Source: Victivallales bacterium (GTDB taxonomy: Bacteria > Verrucomicrobiota > Lentisphaeria > Oligosphaerales > Oligosphaeraceae). From it: DNA of 49,739 bases. The stretch lies in assembly GCA_017554445.1 (NCBI GenBank), contig JAFZIJ010000032.1, positions 1 to 49,739 on the forward strand, in the 5' to 3' direction. Shown one piece after another: positions 33,636 to 41,298 of the stretch; position 1 is the stretch's first letter; each line of letters begins with the position of its first letter. A program made the translations under genes and the position numbers. A model generated the notes under the pieces. The model searched no databases, was not told the origin of the DNA, and worked only from the letters and a program-made list of their open reading frames with translations.

Positions 33636-36125
33636 ATGACAGATTCGCAATTCGACAATTCAGACAAAGGTGACCAGAGCGATCGCCCAAAACAGGAACG
33701 GCCTGAAAGCGGGGCGGAGAACCATCCGCCCCGCCGTGACGGAGACAGCGGCGGCGACCATTGGTACAATCAATACAAGCCTGCGGAAAACGGCGGAGAA
33801 GATCGTCCGCGTCGTCCGTACAGGAAGGATGACAACGCGTCCAACGGCGGTTCGTTCCGTCCATACAAAAAGGATGACAGTGCATCCGGCGGCGGTTCGT
33901 TCCGCCCGTATCGGCCGTATAAGCGTGACGAAAATGCCAACGGCGAGCGCCCGTATCGTCCGCGCAACCGCTTCAACCGCGATGAAAATGGTGGTGAAGG
34001 TGGTGATCGTCCGTATCGCCCATACCGTCCATATAATCGCGATAACAATAATGGTGATGGCGGTGAAAGACCGTATCGCCGTCCATATAATCGCGACAAC
34101 AACAATGGTGAAGGCGGTGACGGAAACGACCGTCCGTATCGTCCGTACAAACGCTTCAACCGTGACGAAAACGGTGGCGAAGGCGGCGAAAGACCGTATC
34201 GCCGTCCATTCCATCGTGATAATAACGGTGGTGAAGGCGGCGAAGGCGGCGACCGTCCATATCGTCCGTATAAACGCTTCAACCGTGATGAAAACGGTAG
34301 CGGCGAAGGTGGTGAAAGACCGTATCGTCCATACAAGAGATTCAATCGCGATGAAAATGGTGGCGAAAATGGCGACCGCCCGTATCGTCCGTACAACCGC
34401 TTCAACCGTGATGAAAACGGTGGCGAAGGCGATGGTGATCGCCCGTATCGCCGTCCGTATAATCGCTTCAACCGCGATGAAAACGGCGGCGAAGGCGGTG
34501 AAAGACCGTCGTATCGCCGTCCATTCAATCGAGACAATAACAATGGCGAAGGCGGCGACAGACCATTCCGTCGTCCGTTCAGACGTGATGAGAATGGCGG
34601 CGAAGGGGGTGACCGCCCTTATCGCCGTCCGTTCAAACGTAACGAAAATGGTGATCGTCCATCGCGTCCGCCACGGCGTTTCGGTGATCCGAGGGAAAGT
34701 GGCCCCGTGGACGAAATGTCCGAACGGTCTGTTATCGACTCGAACCGCAAGGATGATATCGCCATCAGCGGCGACCGTCCATATCGTCCTTATAGCCCGT
34801 ATCTTATGGAAGATGATAATGGCGTCATGCACGCCAGCTACCGTCCATTCAAGAAAAGTTATGAAGTTGACGCCAACGGCATTGCGCATCCACCACGCAA
34901 AACGGAAGGCCAGGAAGGCGAAGAGACGCGTCCACCGCGTGATTTCGGCGATCAAGACAGAAAAAGTACGGATAATGCAACGTGGTCGTTCAGCAATCAA
35001 GATGAAAAGCCGGATGGCGACGACAAGCCGTTGACCGAACAACATGACGGCGACGACATGCATCTGGAAGAAGCTATTTCCGCTGCAGAGACGCAATCGG
35101 AAACGCCTAGCGGCTCTTCTACGGAAGCGGCGGAGCAGACTCCCGAAACGGCGGAACAGAAGGTTCCCGATGAAAATGGAACTGAACCGCAAGACTCTGA
35201 AAATAAAGATAATGTATCGAAAGATACGTGGCCGCGCCATGATCGTTTCAGCAGACGGGATGGCGATGGTTTTGATCGTCCACGCCGCCGTTTTGATCGT
35301 GGCGAAGGCGACGGATTCGACCGTCCGCGCCGTCGTTTCGACCGCGACGAAAACGGTAACGGATTCGACCGTCCGCCGCGTCGTCGCTTCGGTCGTGATG
35401 AAAACAACAACAATGCAGAAGGCGAGCAGCCGCAGAATGGTGTCAATGAGGCTGGTGCGGCGGCGAATACGGAAAATGATGAGAAACCGTTGCCGTATGC
35501 GCGGAAACAGCGCATCGCGGTATTCGGAGGCTCGTTCGATCCGATCCACAATGGCCATCTGCTTATCGCGCAGAAGGTTCTGGAACTGGACAAGGCGGAT
35601 GAAGTCCTGTTTGTTCCGGCGTTGTTGCCGCCTCATAAGATGAACCGGCTGGTCGCGACGCCTGAACAGCGTCTGGAGATGATCAAGCTGGCGTTGGCTG
35701 GTCAAGCAAAATGCAGCTTCACGGATGTGGAGTTGCAACGTGCTGGTGCGCCGTCCTATACGTTTGACACTATGGCGATTCTCAAGCAGATTTATTCGGA
35801 CTGCGAGCTGTTTTTGTTGATCGGCATGGACAGTCTGGTGGGGCTCCATTCATGGTATCGCGCCACGGAACTTGTCACGCGCGGCAAATTCATCATTTAC
35901 CCGCGTCCAGGCGTGGAACGGCCGCCAATCTTCGAACTCGAAAAGGAATTCGGTTCCAAAAACGCATACAAACTGACTTATTCCATAATGGACAACGAAG
36001 AGCTGGCTCAGAGCGACATTTCTTCAACGACCATCCGCGACGCGATTGCCCAGCATCTGTCGCCGGAGAAATATGTACCGCAAGCTGTTGCGCAGTACAT
36101 ACATGACAACAACCTATATTCTTGA
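33636..36125 (+). CDS. nadD: NadD fused to a ~630-residue disordered Arg/Tyr/Asn/Gly-rich repeat region
   Basis: About 829 aa. The ATG at 33636 is chosen over an in-frame TTG at 33621. The last ~200 residues are a complete nicotinate-mononucleotide adenylyltransferase: RIAVFGGSFDPIHNGHL, PALLPPHK, and the family's C-terminal SSTTIRDAI. NadD makes NaAD in NAD synthesis. The preceding part is low-complexity: about 13 tandem units built on RPYRPYKR, FNRDENGG and EGGERPY (about residues 85-350), then an acidic Glu/Gln/Thr-rich stretch and RRFDRDENG-like units just before the enzyme. Normal NadD is ~200 aa. RsfS follows 13 nt later, the common nadD-rsfS order. The extension probably localises or clusters the enzyme, or binds nucleic acid; this is inference. 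Confidence 0.85.
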   Translation: MTDSQFDNSDKGDQSDRPKQERPESGAENHPPRRDGDSGGDHWYNQYKPAENGGEDRPRRPYRKDDNASNGGSFRPYKKDDSASGGGSFRPYRPYKRDENANGERPYRPRNRFNRDENGGEGGDRPYRPYRPYNRDNNNGDGGERPYRRPYNRDNNNGEGGDGNDRPYRPYKRFNRDENGGEGGERPYRRPFHRDNNGGEGGEGGDRPYRPYKRFNRDENGSGEGGERPYRPYKRFNRDENGGENGDRPYRPYNRFNRDENGGEGDGDRPYRRPYNRFNRDENGGEGGERPSYRRPFNRDNNNGEGGDRPFRRPFRRDENGGEGGDRPYRRPFKRNENGDRPSRPPRRFGDPRESGPVDEMSERSVIDSNRKDDIAISGDRPYRPYSPYLMEDDNGVMHASYRPFKKSYEVDANGIAHPPRKTEGQEGEETRPPRDFGDQDRKSTDNATWSFSNQDEKPDGDDKPLTEQHDGDDMHLEEAISAAETQSETPSGSSTEAAEQTPETAEQKVPDENGTEPQDSENKDNVSKDTWPRHDRFSRRDGDGFDRPRRRFDRGEGDGFDRPRRRFDRDENGNGFDRPPRRRFGRDENNNNAEGEQPQNGVNEAGAAANTENDEKPLPYARKQRIAVFGGSFDPIHNGHLLIAQKVLELDKADEVLFVPALLPPHKMNRLVATPEQRLEMIKLALAGQAKCSFTDVELQRAGAPSYTFDTMAILKQIYSDCELFLLIGMDSLVGLHSWYRATELVTRGKFIIYPRPGVERPPIFELEKEFGSKNAYKLTYSIMDNEELAQSDISSTTIRDAIAQHLSPEKYVPQAVAQYIHDNNLYS

Positions 36126-36138
36126 GAGGAGGGTAATT

Positions 36139-36624
36139 ATGGATTTGCAACAAGATACTGAAAAAATCGCACGCCGTTGCGTGGAAATCTGCGAAGAGCA
36201 CAAAGCGGCTGACATCCAGCTGTTCGATGTGCGTGAAAGTTCGATACTTGCGGACTTTTTCATCGTCTGCTCCGCCACGTCGCTGCCGCATCTTCGCGCG
36301 CTGGCGGACCGCCTCCGCCGCACATTGGTTGATGAAGGCGTCAAGCCACGCGGATTGGACGGCAATCCATCCAGCCAATGGCTGGTCTTGGACTACGGCG
36401 TCATCATCGTGCATATCATGATGCCGGACATGCGCCGTTTCTACGCGCTGGAAGACATTTGGGACAGGAGCAAGGTGATTTATTCGGGCGGAGCATCGCT
36501 TCCGGCGGAACGTCCGACGATGGCTCTCGCAATGCCCGCGCCGCCACCGGCGGATATTGACGAAGGCTATCCGATCGATGAGCGCTTTCTGGATCCGGGC
36601 GCGGCTGACGATGATGACAACTGA
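36139..36624 (+). CDS. rsfS: Ribosome silencing factor RsfS
   Basis: 161 aa started at 36139, with GAGGAGG 7 bases upstream; earlier in-frame ATGs lack one. RsfS binds ribosomal protein L14 and blocks subunit joining when nutrients are low. The family core is visible: DIQLFDVRESSILADFFIVCSA, followed by SQWLVLDYGVIIVHIM and FYALEDIWDRS. A 40-residue acidic tail ending DDDDN is extra. Directly downstream of nadD, as in many bacteria. Confidence 0.93.
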   Translation: MDLQQDTEKIARRCVEICEEHKAADIQLFDVRESSILADFFIVCSATSLPHLRALADRLRRTLVDEGVKPRGLDGNPSSQWLVLDYGVIIVHIMMPDMRRFYALEDIWDRSKVIYSGGASLPAERPTMALAMPAPPPADIDEGYPIDERFLDPGAADDDDN

Positions 36625-36665
36625 TTGCCGTTCAAGAACATAAAACGTAACGAAAAGGAAAATCA

Positions 36666-38036
36666 ATGCTGTACGACTATTTTGACGTCTATCCGAGAAT
36701 CCTTCCTGTCGGGCAATGCAAACGCGTGACGATCAAGCCGCGTTACGAACAGCGCAGCTTCGCCGTGATGCAGAAGGATGGTCGCATCTGGGTGGAATAT
36801 GCAGGCGACAATGGGACGATGTTCGACGGACGTCCGACCAAGTGGGGCGAATTCGAACCGCTGCCTGTTCAGGCATATGACGAAGCGACGGATTGCTGGA
36901 CGATGGATGTGACGCTGCCGCACGAAGGCGAATACACGCTCCGCCTCGTGATCGAGCCTGCGGATGGTCGTCCAAAGCGTGAGATTTTCCATTTCGCGTT
37001 GTACGCACTGAAAGAAGATTTGTTCTGCCTGCGTCCGTTCCGTGGCGACATGCACTGCCATACAAGCTATTCGGAATGCGGCAACCGTGACGAAAATCCA
37101 CGCTATGTGGCGGCGTACGCCTGTTATGCGGGTCTGGACTATCTGGCCATCACGGATCACATGCAACGTGATCCCGCGGTGCTTGCGCAGAAGTATCTGG
37201 AGCCGTTTGATCTTGATTTCCAGATTATTCCGGGCGAGGAAATCCATCTGCTTCCGAAGCAGGTCGATACGCTTGTATGCCGCAACCGCTTCGAACCGGC
37301 CATCCATCTCGTCCATTTCGGCGGCAAACAGAGCGTCGCGAAATACATGAACGACAATTTTGACGAATTCAACGCGGCGTTGAACGCGGCGGCGGAGAAG
37401 ATGGATCCGAATGAAAACTTCAAGATGCGTTGGCTGAAGGCCGGCGCGGACTGGGTCTTCGACAAGATCCACGAATACGGCGGTATGGCGATTTTCGCGC
37501 ATCCGTTCTGGCATGCCGTCATGCGCGAGAATCTGCCGCAACCTGTTCGTGAATACATCATGAAGGAACGCAAATTCGACGCCATCGAACTGATCGGCCT
37601 GAGCGCGAACATGCAGAGCCGTGAAGACAACATGGTCAACGTGAACTGGTGGATGCAGGAGAACATGAAGAGCGGGAAGATGATTCCCGTGGTCGGCAAT
37701 ACGGACAGCCATGGCGCGCGTGGCACGTTGAACCGCCGTGCGACCATCGTGTTCGCGAAGGATAAGTCATTCGAATCTATCGCGGAAGGCATCCGTTCCG
37801 GTCATAGTGTGGCTGGACAGTTCTACGACGGCGAAGGCCCCGTCCTGTTTGGTGACTACCGCCTGGTTGATTTCGCCTATTTCCTTTGCCGCGAGTTCTA
37901 TCCGGAACACGACGAAGAGAGCAAACTGCTCGGTAGTGTGCTGATGGATAATCTGCGTGGTGGTTGCGACGACGCGACCGTCAAAGCCGTTGGCAAGAAC
38001 CGTCTGACGAAGCTGTTTGCGAAATATTGGGCGTAA
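36666..38036 (+). CDS. PHP-domain metal-dependent hydrolase (CehA/McbA-like)
   Basis: 456 aa. After a ~120-residue N-terminal beta domain, the PHP motifs appear in order: GDMHCHTSYSECG near residue 127, AITDHM, PGEEIHL, FAHPFWH and GNTDSHG. These supply a trinuclear metal site. PHP relatives of this size hydrolyse phosphoesters or esters, and the substrate is unknown. It begins 41 nt after rsfS and ends just before a strong bidirectional hairpin. Confidence 0.85.
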   Translation: MLYDYFDVYPRILPVGQCKRVTIKPRYEQRSFAVMQKDGRIWVEYAGDNGTMFDGRPTKWGEFEPLPVQAYDEATDCWTMDVTLPHEGEYTLRLVIEPADGRPKREIFHFALYALKEDLFCLRPFRGDMHCHTSYSECGNRDENPRYVAAYACYAGLDYLAITDHMQRDPAVLAQKYLEPFDLDFQIIPGEEIHLLPKQVDTLVCRNRFEPAIHLVHFGGKQSVAKYMNDNFDEFNAALNAAAEKMDPNENFKMRWLKAGADWVFDKIHEYGGMAIFAHPFWHAVMRENLPQPVREYIMKERKFDAIELIGLSANMQSREDNMVNVNWWMQENMKSGKMIPVVGNTDSHGARGTLNRRATIVFAKDKSFESIAEGIRSGHSVAGQFYDGEGPVLFGDYRLVDFAYFLCREFYPEHDEESKLLGSVLMDNLRGGCDDATVKAVGKNRLTKLFAKYWA

Positions 38037-38062
38037 AAGCGGCCAAAGGGACATAAACGACG

Positions 38063-38105
38063 AAAGGGACTAAAGGGGCGATCGACCGTCCTTTTAGTCC
38101 CTTAT
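38063..38105. terminator. Bidirectional terminator-like inverted repeat
   Basis: AAGGGACTAAAGG pairs with CCTTTTAGTCCCTT around a ~14-nt loop, with outward pairing continuing into CGACG/ATGTCG. It lies between two convergent genes. The surrounding GGGACATAAACGACG strings suggest a repeat-derived terminator. Confidence 0.75.
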
Positions 38106-38124
38106 GTCGCTTTGTCGCTTTGTT

Positions 38125-38589
38125 TTATTTCACAAGTGCTTCGCGTTCTTTCTTGTATTTGGAGTCTTTGATGAGGCCGTCGCCTTTCTCCTTGACGGCT
38201 TGCTTGCCTTGGTCAACGGTCTGTTCAACCTTCTGGCTGGCCTTCTTGACTTCCTTGGTGACATTCTTCAAGAGCTTCTTGCCTTCCGGATCATCTTTCA
38301 TTTTATTGTAGGCAAACCAGCCGCCAGCGATCAAAGCCAACAGGATGATCAGTTTGATGAGATTCATGATCATGCGGTTGGAGTTCGATCTCTTTTTGCT
38401 TTCCTGAACGCCTTCTACCATGGCGCCCGTACGGATGGCGTTGTCACGGCATTGCGTGGAGCAATAGACGACGCCGTCTTTCTTGACGATGCAATCCGCG
38501 CAAATTGGTTTGCGGCAGACCGCGCAACGCGCGACTGCGGGGACGTTTGGATGGTTCAGGCAGACACTGCCATTATCGATTTTCGCCAT
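38125..38589 (-). CDS. B-box-type zinc-finger protein with one membrane helix
   Basis: 154 aa with a strong AAGGAGG before the start. Residues 10-50 contain C-x2-H, C-x2-C, C-x2-C and C-x3-C pairs (CLNH, CAVC, CADC, CSTQC) arranged like a bacterial B-box zinc finger. A membrane helix (about 75-93, LIKLIILLALIAGGWFAY) follows, then a Lys/Glu-rich coiled-coil tail. The zinc finger is probably cytoplasmic and the coil outside. The function is not known; such proteins are often protein-protein adaptors. Confidence 0.65.
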   Translation of the reverse strand: MAKIDNGSVCLNHPNVPAVARCAVCRKPICADCIVKKDGVVYCSTQCRDNAIRTGAMVEGVQESKKRSNSNRMIMNLIKLIILLALIAGGWFAYNKMKDDPEGKKLLKNVTKEVKKASQKVEQTVDQGKQAVKEKGDGLIKDSKYKKEREALVK

Positions 38590-38665
38590 AGGTTATTCCT
38601 CCTTGAAACGATTTTGCAAAAGTGCCGTCCATGGACGGCGCATATACCTTATAATAATATAGTTC

Positions 38666-39349
38666 TTATTTCACGATATCAATGACGTTGCCCCATTCGG
38701 TGTCCGGATCTTCCGTGATGATTTTGATTTTCTCTTCCAATTGCCCCCACAAGCCGTCGTATTCGAAATTCTCATAGCTGTGGCCCCAGAAGTAGAAGAC
38801 GCCCGTGGCTTTGGCGGCGTCGTATTTCGCCCAGAATTGCGGATCTTGGAAATGGCAGTTCGAATGGAGAGCCATGGAGTCGTCGTATTTCGTCACGTCG
38901 GCGACATTTTTCGTCGTGCGGCCATAGGCGAAGCCCGCTTCATGGAGCAACGCCATGGTTGAGGGCGTATAGAGGCCGCAAGGCCACGCGTAACCACGGC
39001 ATTCGCGTTGGAACTTGTCTTCCAGGAACTTGCGCGTATCCGTCGCGGACTTGATGAAGACATCGTCCGGAACTTGTCCCGCGTTTTCATGGCGCCAGTT
39101 ATGGGTGGCGACTTCGAAACCGGCGTAGATTTCCGTCAATTCATCAATGCCTATCTTGCCGCCATAGAAGCCCTTATGGCTCCATCCATAGAATTTGCCA
39201 TGAACCCAGCCGCAGGGTTGGCGTTCCGCCTTCATGAGGCCAGGATTCAGATTGAACGTCGCTTTGGCGTTGTATTTGCGGAGAATTTCCGTCAGACGAA
39301 TATCCGTCACGACACCGTCATCCCAGCATTGCACGACTTTCATTTTCAT
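38666..39349 (-). CDS. Polysaccharide deacetylase (NodB-like)
   Basis: 227 aa started at 39349, with GAAAGG upstream; an in-frame ATG at 39397 is less likely. The first motif is QCWDDG with the metal-binding Asp, and the second is FEVATHNWRHEN with the HxxxH pair. Later YAWPCG and FYFWGHSYE carry the family's Pro/Gly and His blocks. It has no signal peptide, so it acts in the cytoplasm or on an imported or lipid-linked glycan. Confidence 0.82.
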   Translation of the reverse strand: MKMKVVQCWDDGVVTDIRLTEILRKYNAKATFNLNPGLMKAERQPCGWVHGKFYGWSHKGFYGGKIGIDELTEIYAGFEVATHNWRHENAGQVPDDVFIKSATDTRKFLEDKFQRECRGYAWPCGLYTPSTMALLHEAGFAYGRTTKNVADVTKYDDSMALHSNCHFQDPQFWAKYDAAKATGVFYFWGHSYENFEYDGLWGQLEEKIKIITEDPDTEWGNVIDIVK

Positions 39350-39472
39350 AAGAGACCTTTCTTCTTTGGGGGTGAATAGATGCATTTGAATTGTCACGTT
39401 ATCAACTTACATTGTATTATGGAGATTCCCAAATGAAAACGGAAGAAAAAATCGGAAAAAATGATTGTCATG

Positions 39473-39504
39473 AATTCCATACGGCGTGGCACCGTCATGG
39501 AATT
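39473..39504. promoter_or_regulatory. Inverted repeat between divergent genes
   Basis: AATTCCAT (39473-39480) and ATGGAATT (39497-39504) with partly paired inner bases. It lies 25 nt before the VWA gene and could be an operator or leader hairpin. Confidence 0.45.
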
Positions 39505-39528
39505 TTAACTCATAAGGTTTGTCAATGA

Positions 39529-40857
39529 ATGAGTTCTGAACTTTTTATCATCGCCATGGCGTTGGCGCTGATGCTGTCGCTGGCCATCAGCCGGAAACGG
39601 CGGCGTTTTCTCAAACTGCCGTTTTCCGTTGATCTGGCGTGCATTGTGGCGGGCGTTTGCCTGTTGACGTATCTTGCCACCGCCAACGGAACGGATGCCG
39701 CGACGCGGCAGACGTCGCGGCGTGTCCATGTATTTGTCGTGGACTGTTCGCGCAGCATGCTGGCGGACGATCATGGCGCAACGCGTCTTCAACGTGCGAA
39801 AGACCTTGCAAACAAGATGGTTGAGGAAATATCGGAAGGCTCTGTCGCATTGGTTTCGTTCGCCGGATCGCCGTTTCTGGACTTGCCGCCGACGGAAGAC
39901 CGCGAGGCTTTTCGTGACGCGTTAGCGCAATTGGCACCATCGTTGGAAGATTTGCCTGGTTCCGATCCAGCCGCAGCGATGAAAATGGCGGAGGCGGTCG
40001 CGACGGCGGAACCGCAGAGTTCAGCCGTCGCTATCTTATTGTCAGATGGTGAGATACAAGGCGGAAGCATGGATTATTGGGAAGAACGGACGATTCCGCT
40101 CGTCTGGCGATGCGTCGGTCTTGGCGCGCCGCAGCCAATTCCGTTGGGGGAAATCTGGATGCATGATCCGGACACAGGTGAAACGGCGTTGACACAGGCG
40201 TCAAAAGAAACAATAGATTCCTGCGCGGCAATGAGTTCCGCTCCTTTTTCGCATTCGCTTGATTCACCGTTTGAATTGAATCAGGAGCCAAAAGGGCAGG
40301 GCAGATTTTTAGCCATCGTCGTGGCTGTGTTGTTTTTGATCGCTTTGTGGATACCGACGCCGCGATTGCTGATGTTATCGCTTCTGGCAGTGATTACCGT
40401 CAACGCGTCGCCGTTGGAGGAAACGGCAACGGAGAAACACGATCGCGCAGAGAAAATCCGTTCCGAATTGGCGGAATTGCCGTTGAAATCGCCGCGTCGC
40501 GCCGCGTTGTTGGCGAATTGGGCGACGTTGATTGCCGACGAATCGCCACATGACGCCATCCTGCTGACGCAGGAGGCGTTGCGGCTGGATCCATCTTCCG
40601 CAACCATCCGCCATAATCTGGATGTGTTGGAAAAACGGTTGAAGCCGAAAGAAAAACAAGAGGAAGTGACGGAACGACAGTCGGTTGCGGATTTGGATGA
40701 ACTGCTGTCGCTGCCGGCTGAAAAGCATCGGGAAGAGACAGACACGCCGCCGTCTGCTCCAGTTGTGTCAGTTCCTTCGACGCCTGGAACATGGCGTGAA
40801 ATCAAGCGGCAGAATCGCTTCATCAAGCCGCGGACGGTGAAAGCGAAGCCGTGGTAA
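39529..40857 (+). CDS. BatB-like VWA membrane protein with TPR-like tail
   Basis: 442 aa. Two membrane segments near the N-terminus (residues 3-21 and 33-52) precede a VWA domain with MIDAS VVDCSRSM and LLSDGEI. A further hydrophobic stretch (about 262-300) follows, then a helical TPR-like part (ALLANWATLIADES, LTQEALRLDP, IRHNLDVLEKRL). This is the layout of BatB/BatC fused in the Bacteroides aerotolerance type. No MoxR ATPase or BatA gene is in the window, so it is an orphan copy here. Confidence 0.75.
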   Translation: MSSELFIIAMALALMLSLAISRKRRRFLKLPFSVDLACIVAGVCLLTYLATANGTDAATRQTSRRVHVFVVDCSRSMLADDHGATRLQRAKDLANKMVEEISEGSVALVSFAGSPFLDLPPTEDREAFRDALAQLAPSLEDLPGSDPAAAMKMAEAVATAEPQSSAVAILLSDGEIQGGSMDYWEERTIPLVWRCVGLGAPQPIPLGEIWMHDPDTGETALTQASKETIDSCAAMSSAPFSHSLDSPFELNQEPKGQGRFLAIVVAVLFLIALWIPTPRLLMLSLLAVITVNASPLEETATEKHDRAEKIRSELAELPLKSPRRAALLANWATLIADESPHDAILLTQEALRLDPSSATIRHNLDVLEKRLKPKEKQEEVTERQSVADLDELLSLPAEKHREETDTPPSAPVVSVPSTPGTWREIKRQNRFIKPRTVKAKPW

Positions 40858-40863
40858 CGACGG

Positions 40864-41030
40864 CCGGTGTGGCGGCGGCGTCTCGCCGTCGTGCGGTGTG
40901 GCGGCGGCGTCTCGCCTGCGGGGAAGGAAGTCCCATCGGCGTCTCGCCGTTGGGCGGTATTTTCCCAGAGACTCTGGAAAACACTTAAATCCAGAATATC
41001 TAGTAAATCCAGTAAATCCAGTTGGCAAAT
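40864..41030. repeat. GTGTGGCGGCGGCGTCTCGCC and GTAAATCCA repeats
   Basis: Two copies of GTGTGGCGGCGGCGTCTCGCC (40867 and 40896 onwards), a partial CGGCGTCTCGCCG, then AATCCAG-type short repeats to about 41025. No gene is seen in the 441-nt gap 40858-41298; the rest of it holds the 10-bp array and the Rpn promoter. Confidence 0.75.
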
Positions 41031-41129
41031 AACGACAACACCGTGACTTATGCCAATGCCTCCGCAAACGCCATTTTGCCACATTTTCCATAAGACGTTG
41101 GGAATAATGGATATGAGCAAAAACGCCCT

Positions 41130-41189
41130 TTATGACTTTCCATGATTTCCTATGATTCTTTATGATAATATATGATTCTTCATGATAAT
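41130..41189. repeat. Phased 10-bp tandem array upstream of the second Rpn-type gene
   Basis: Six 10-mers: TTATGACTTT, CCATGATTTC, CTATGATTCT, TTATGATAAT, ATATGATTCT, TCATGATAAT. Same period, copy number and consensus as the array at 1131-1190, but in the opposite orientation relative to its gene. The near edge is 62 bp from the -35 box. Confidence 0.8.
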
Positions 41190-41251
41190 GAAAAGAATTT
41201 CTTGAATATTCATTTCGACGTGCTATAGTCTGTTTTTGTCAATTGATTCGT

Positions 41252-41279
41252 TTGTTATTTTATAAAAATAAGCTATACT
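41252..41279 (+). promoter_or_regulatory. Predicted promoter of the second Rpn-type gene
   Basis: -35 TTGTTA (41252-41257), 16-nt spacer, -10 TATACT (41274-41279), giving a leader of about 13 nt before the ATG at 41299. Confidence 0.55.
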
Positions 41280-41298
41280 ATAAACAGTCGGTGGATTC

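Noticed and set aside
33660..35849. A 729-codon open frame on the minus strand opposite the nadD fusion
   Set aside because: It mirrors the repeat region, where RPY/RFNRDENG codons happen to leave the opposite strand open. The product is a Thr/Ile/Ala-rich string with no ribosome-binding site or family resemblance.
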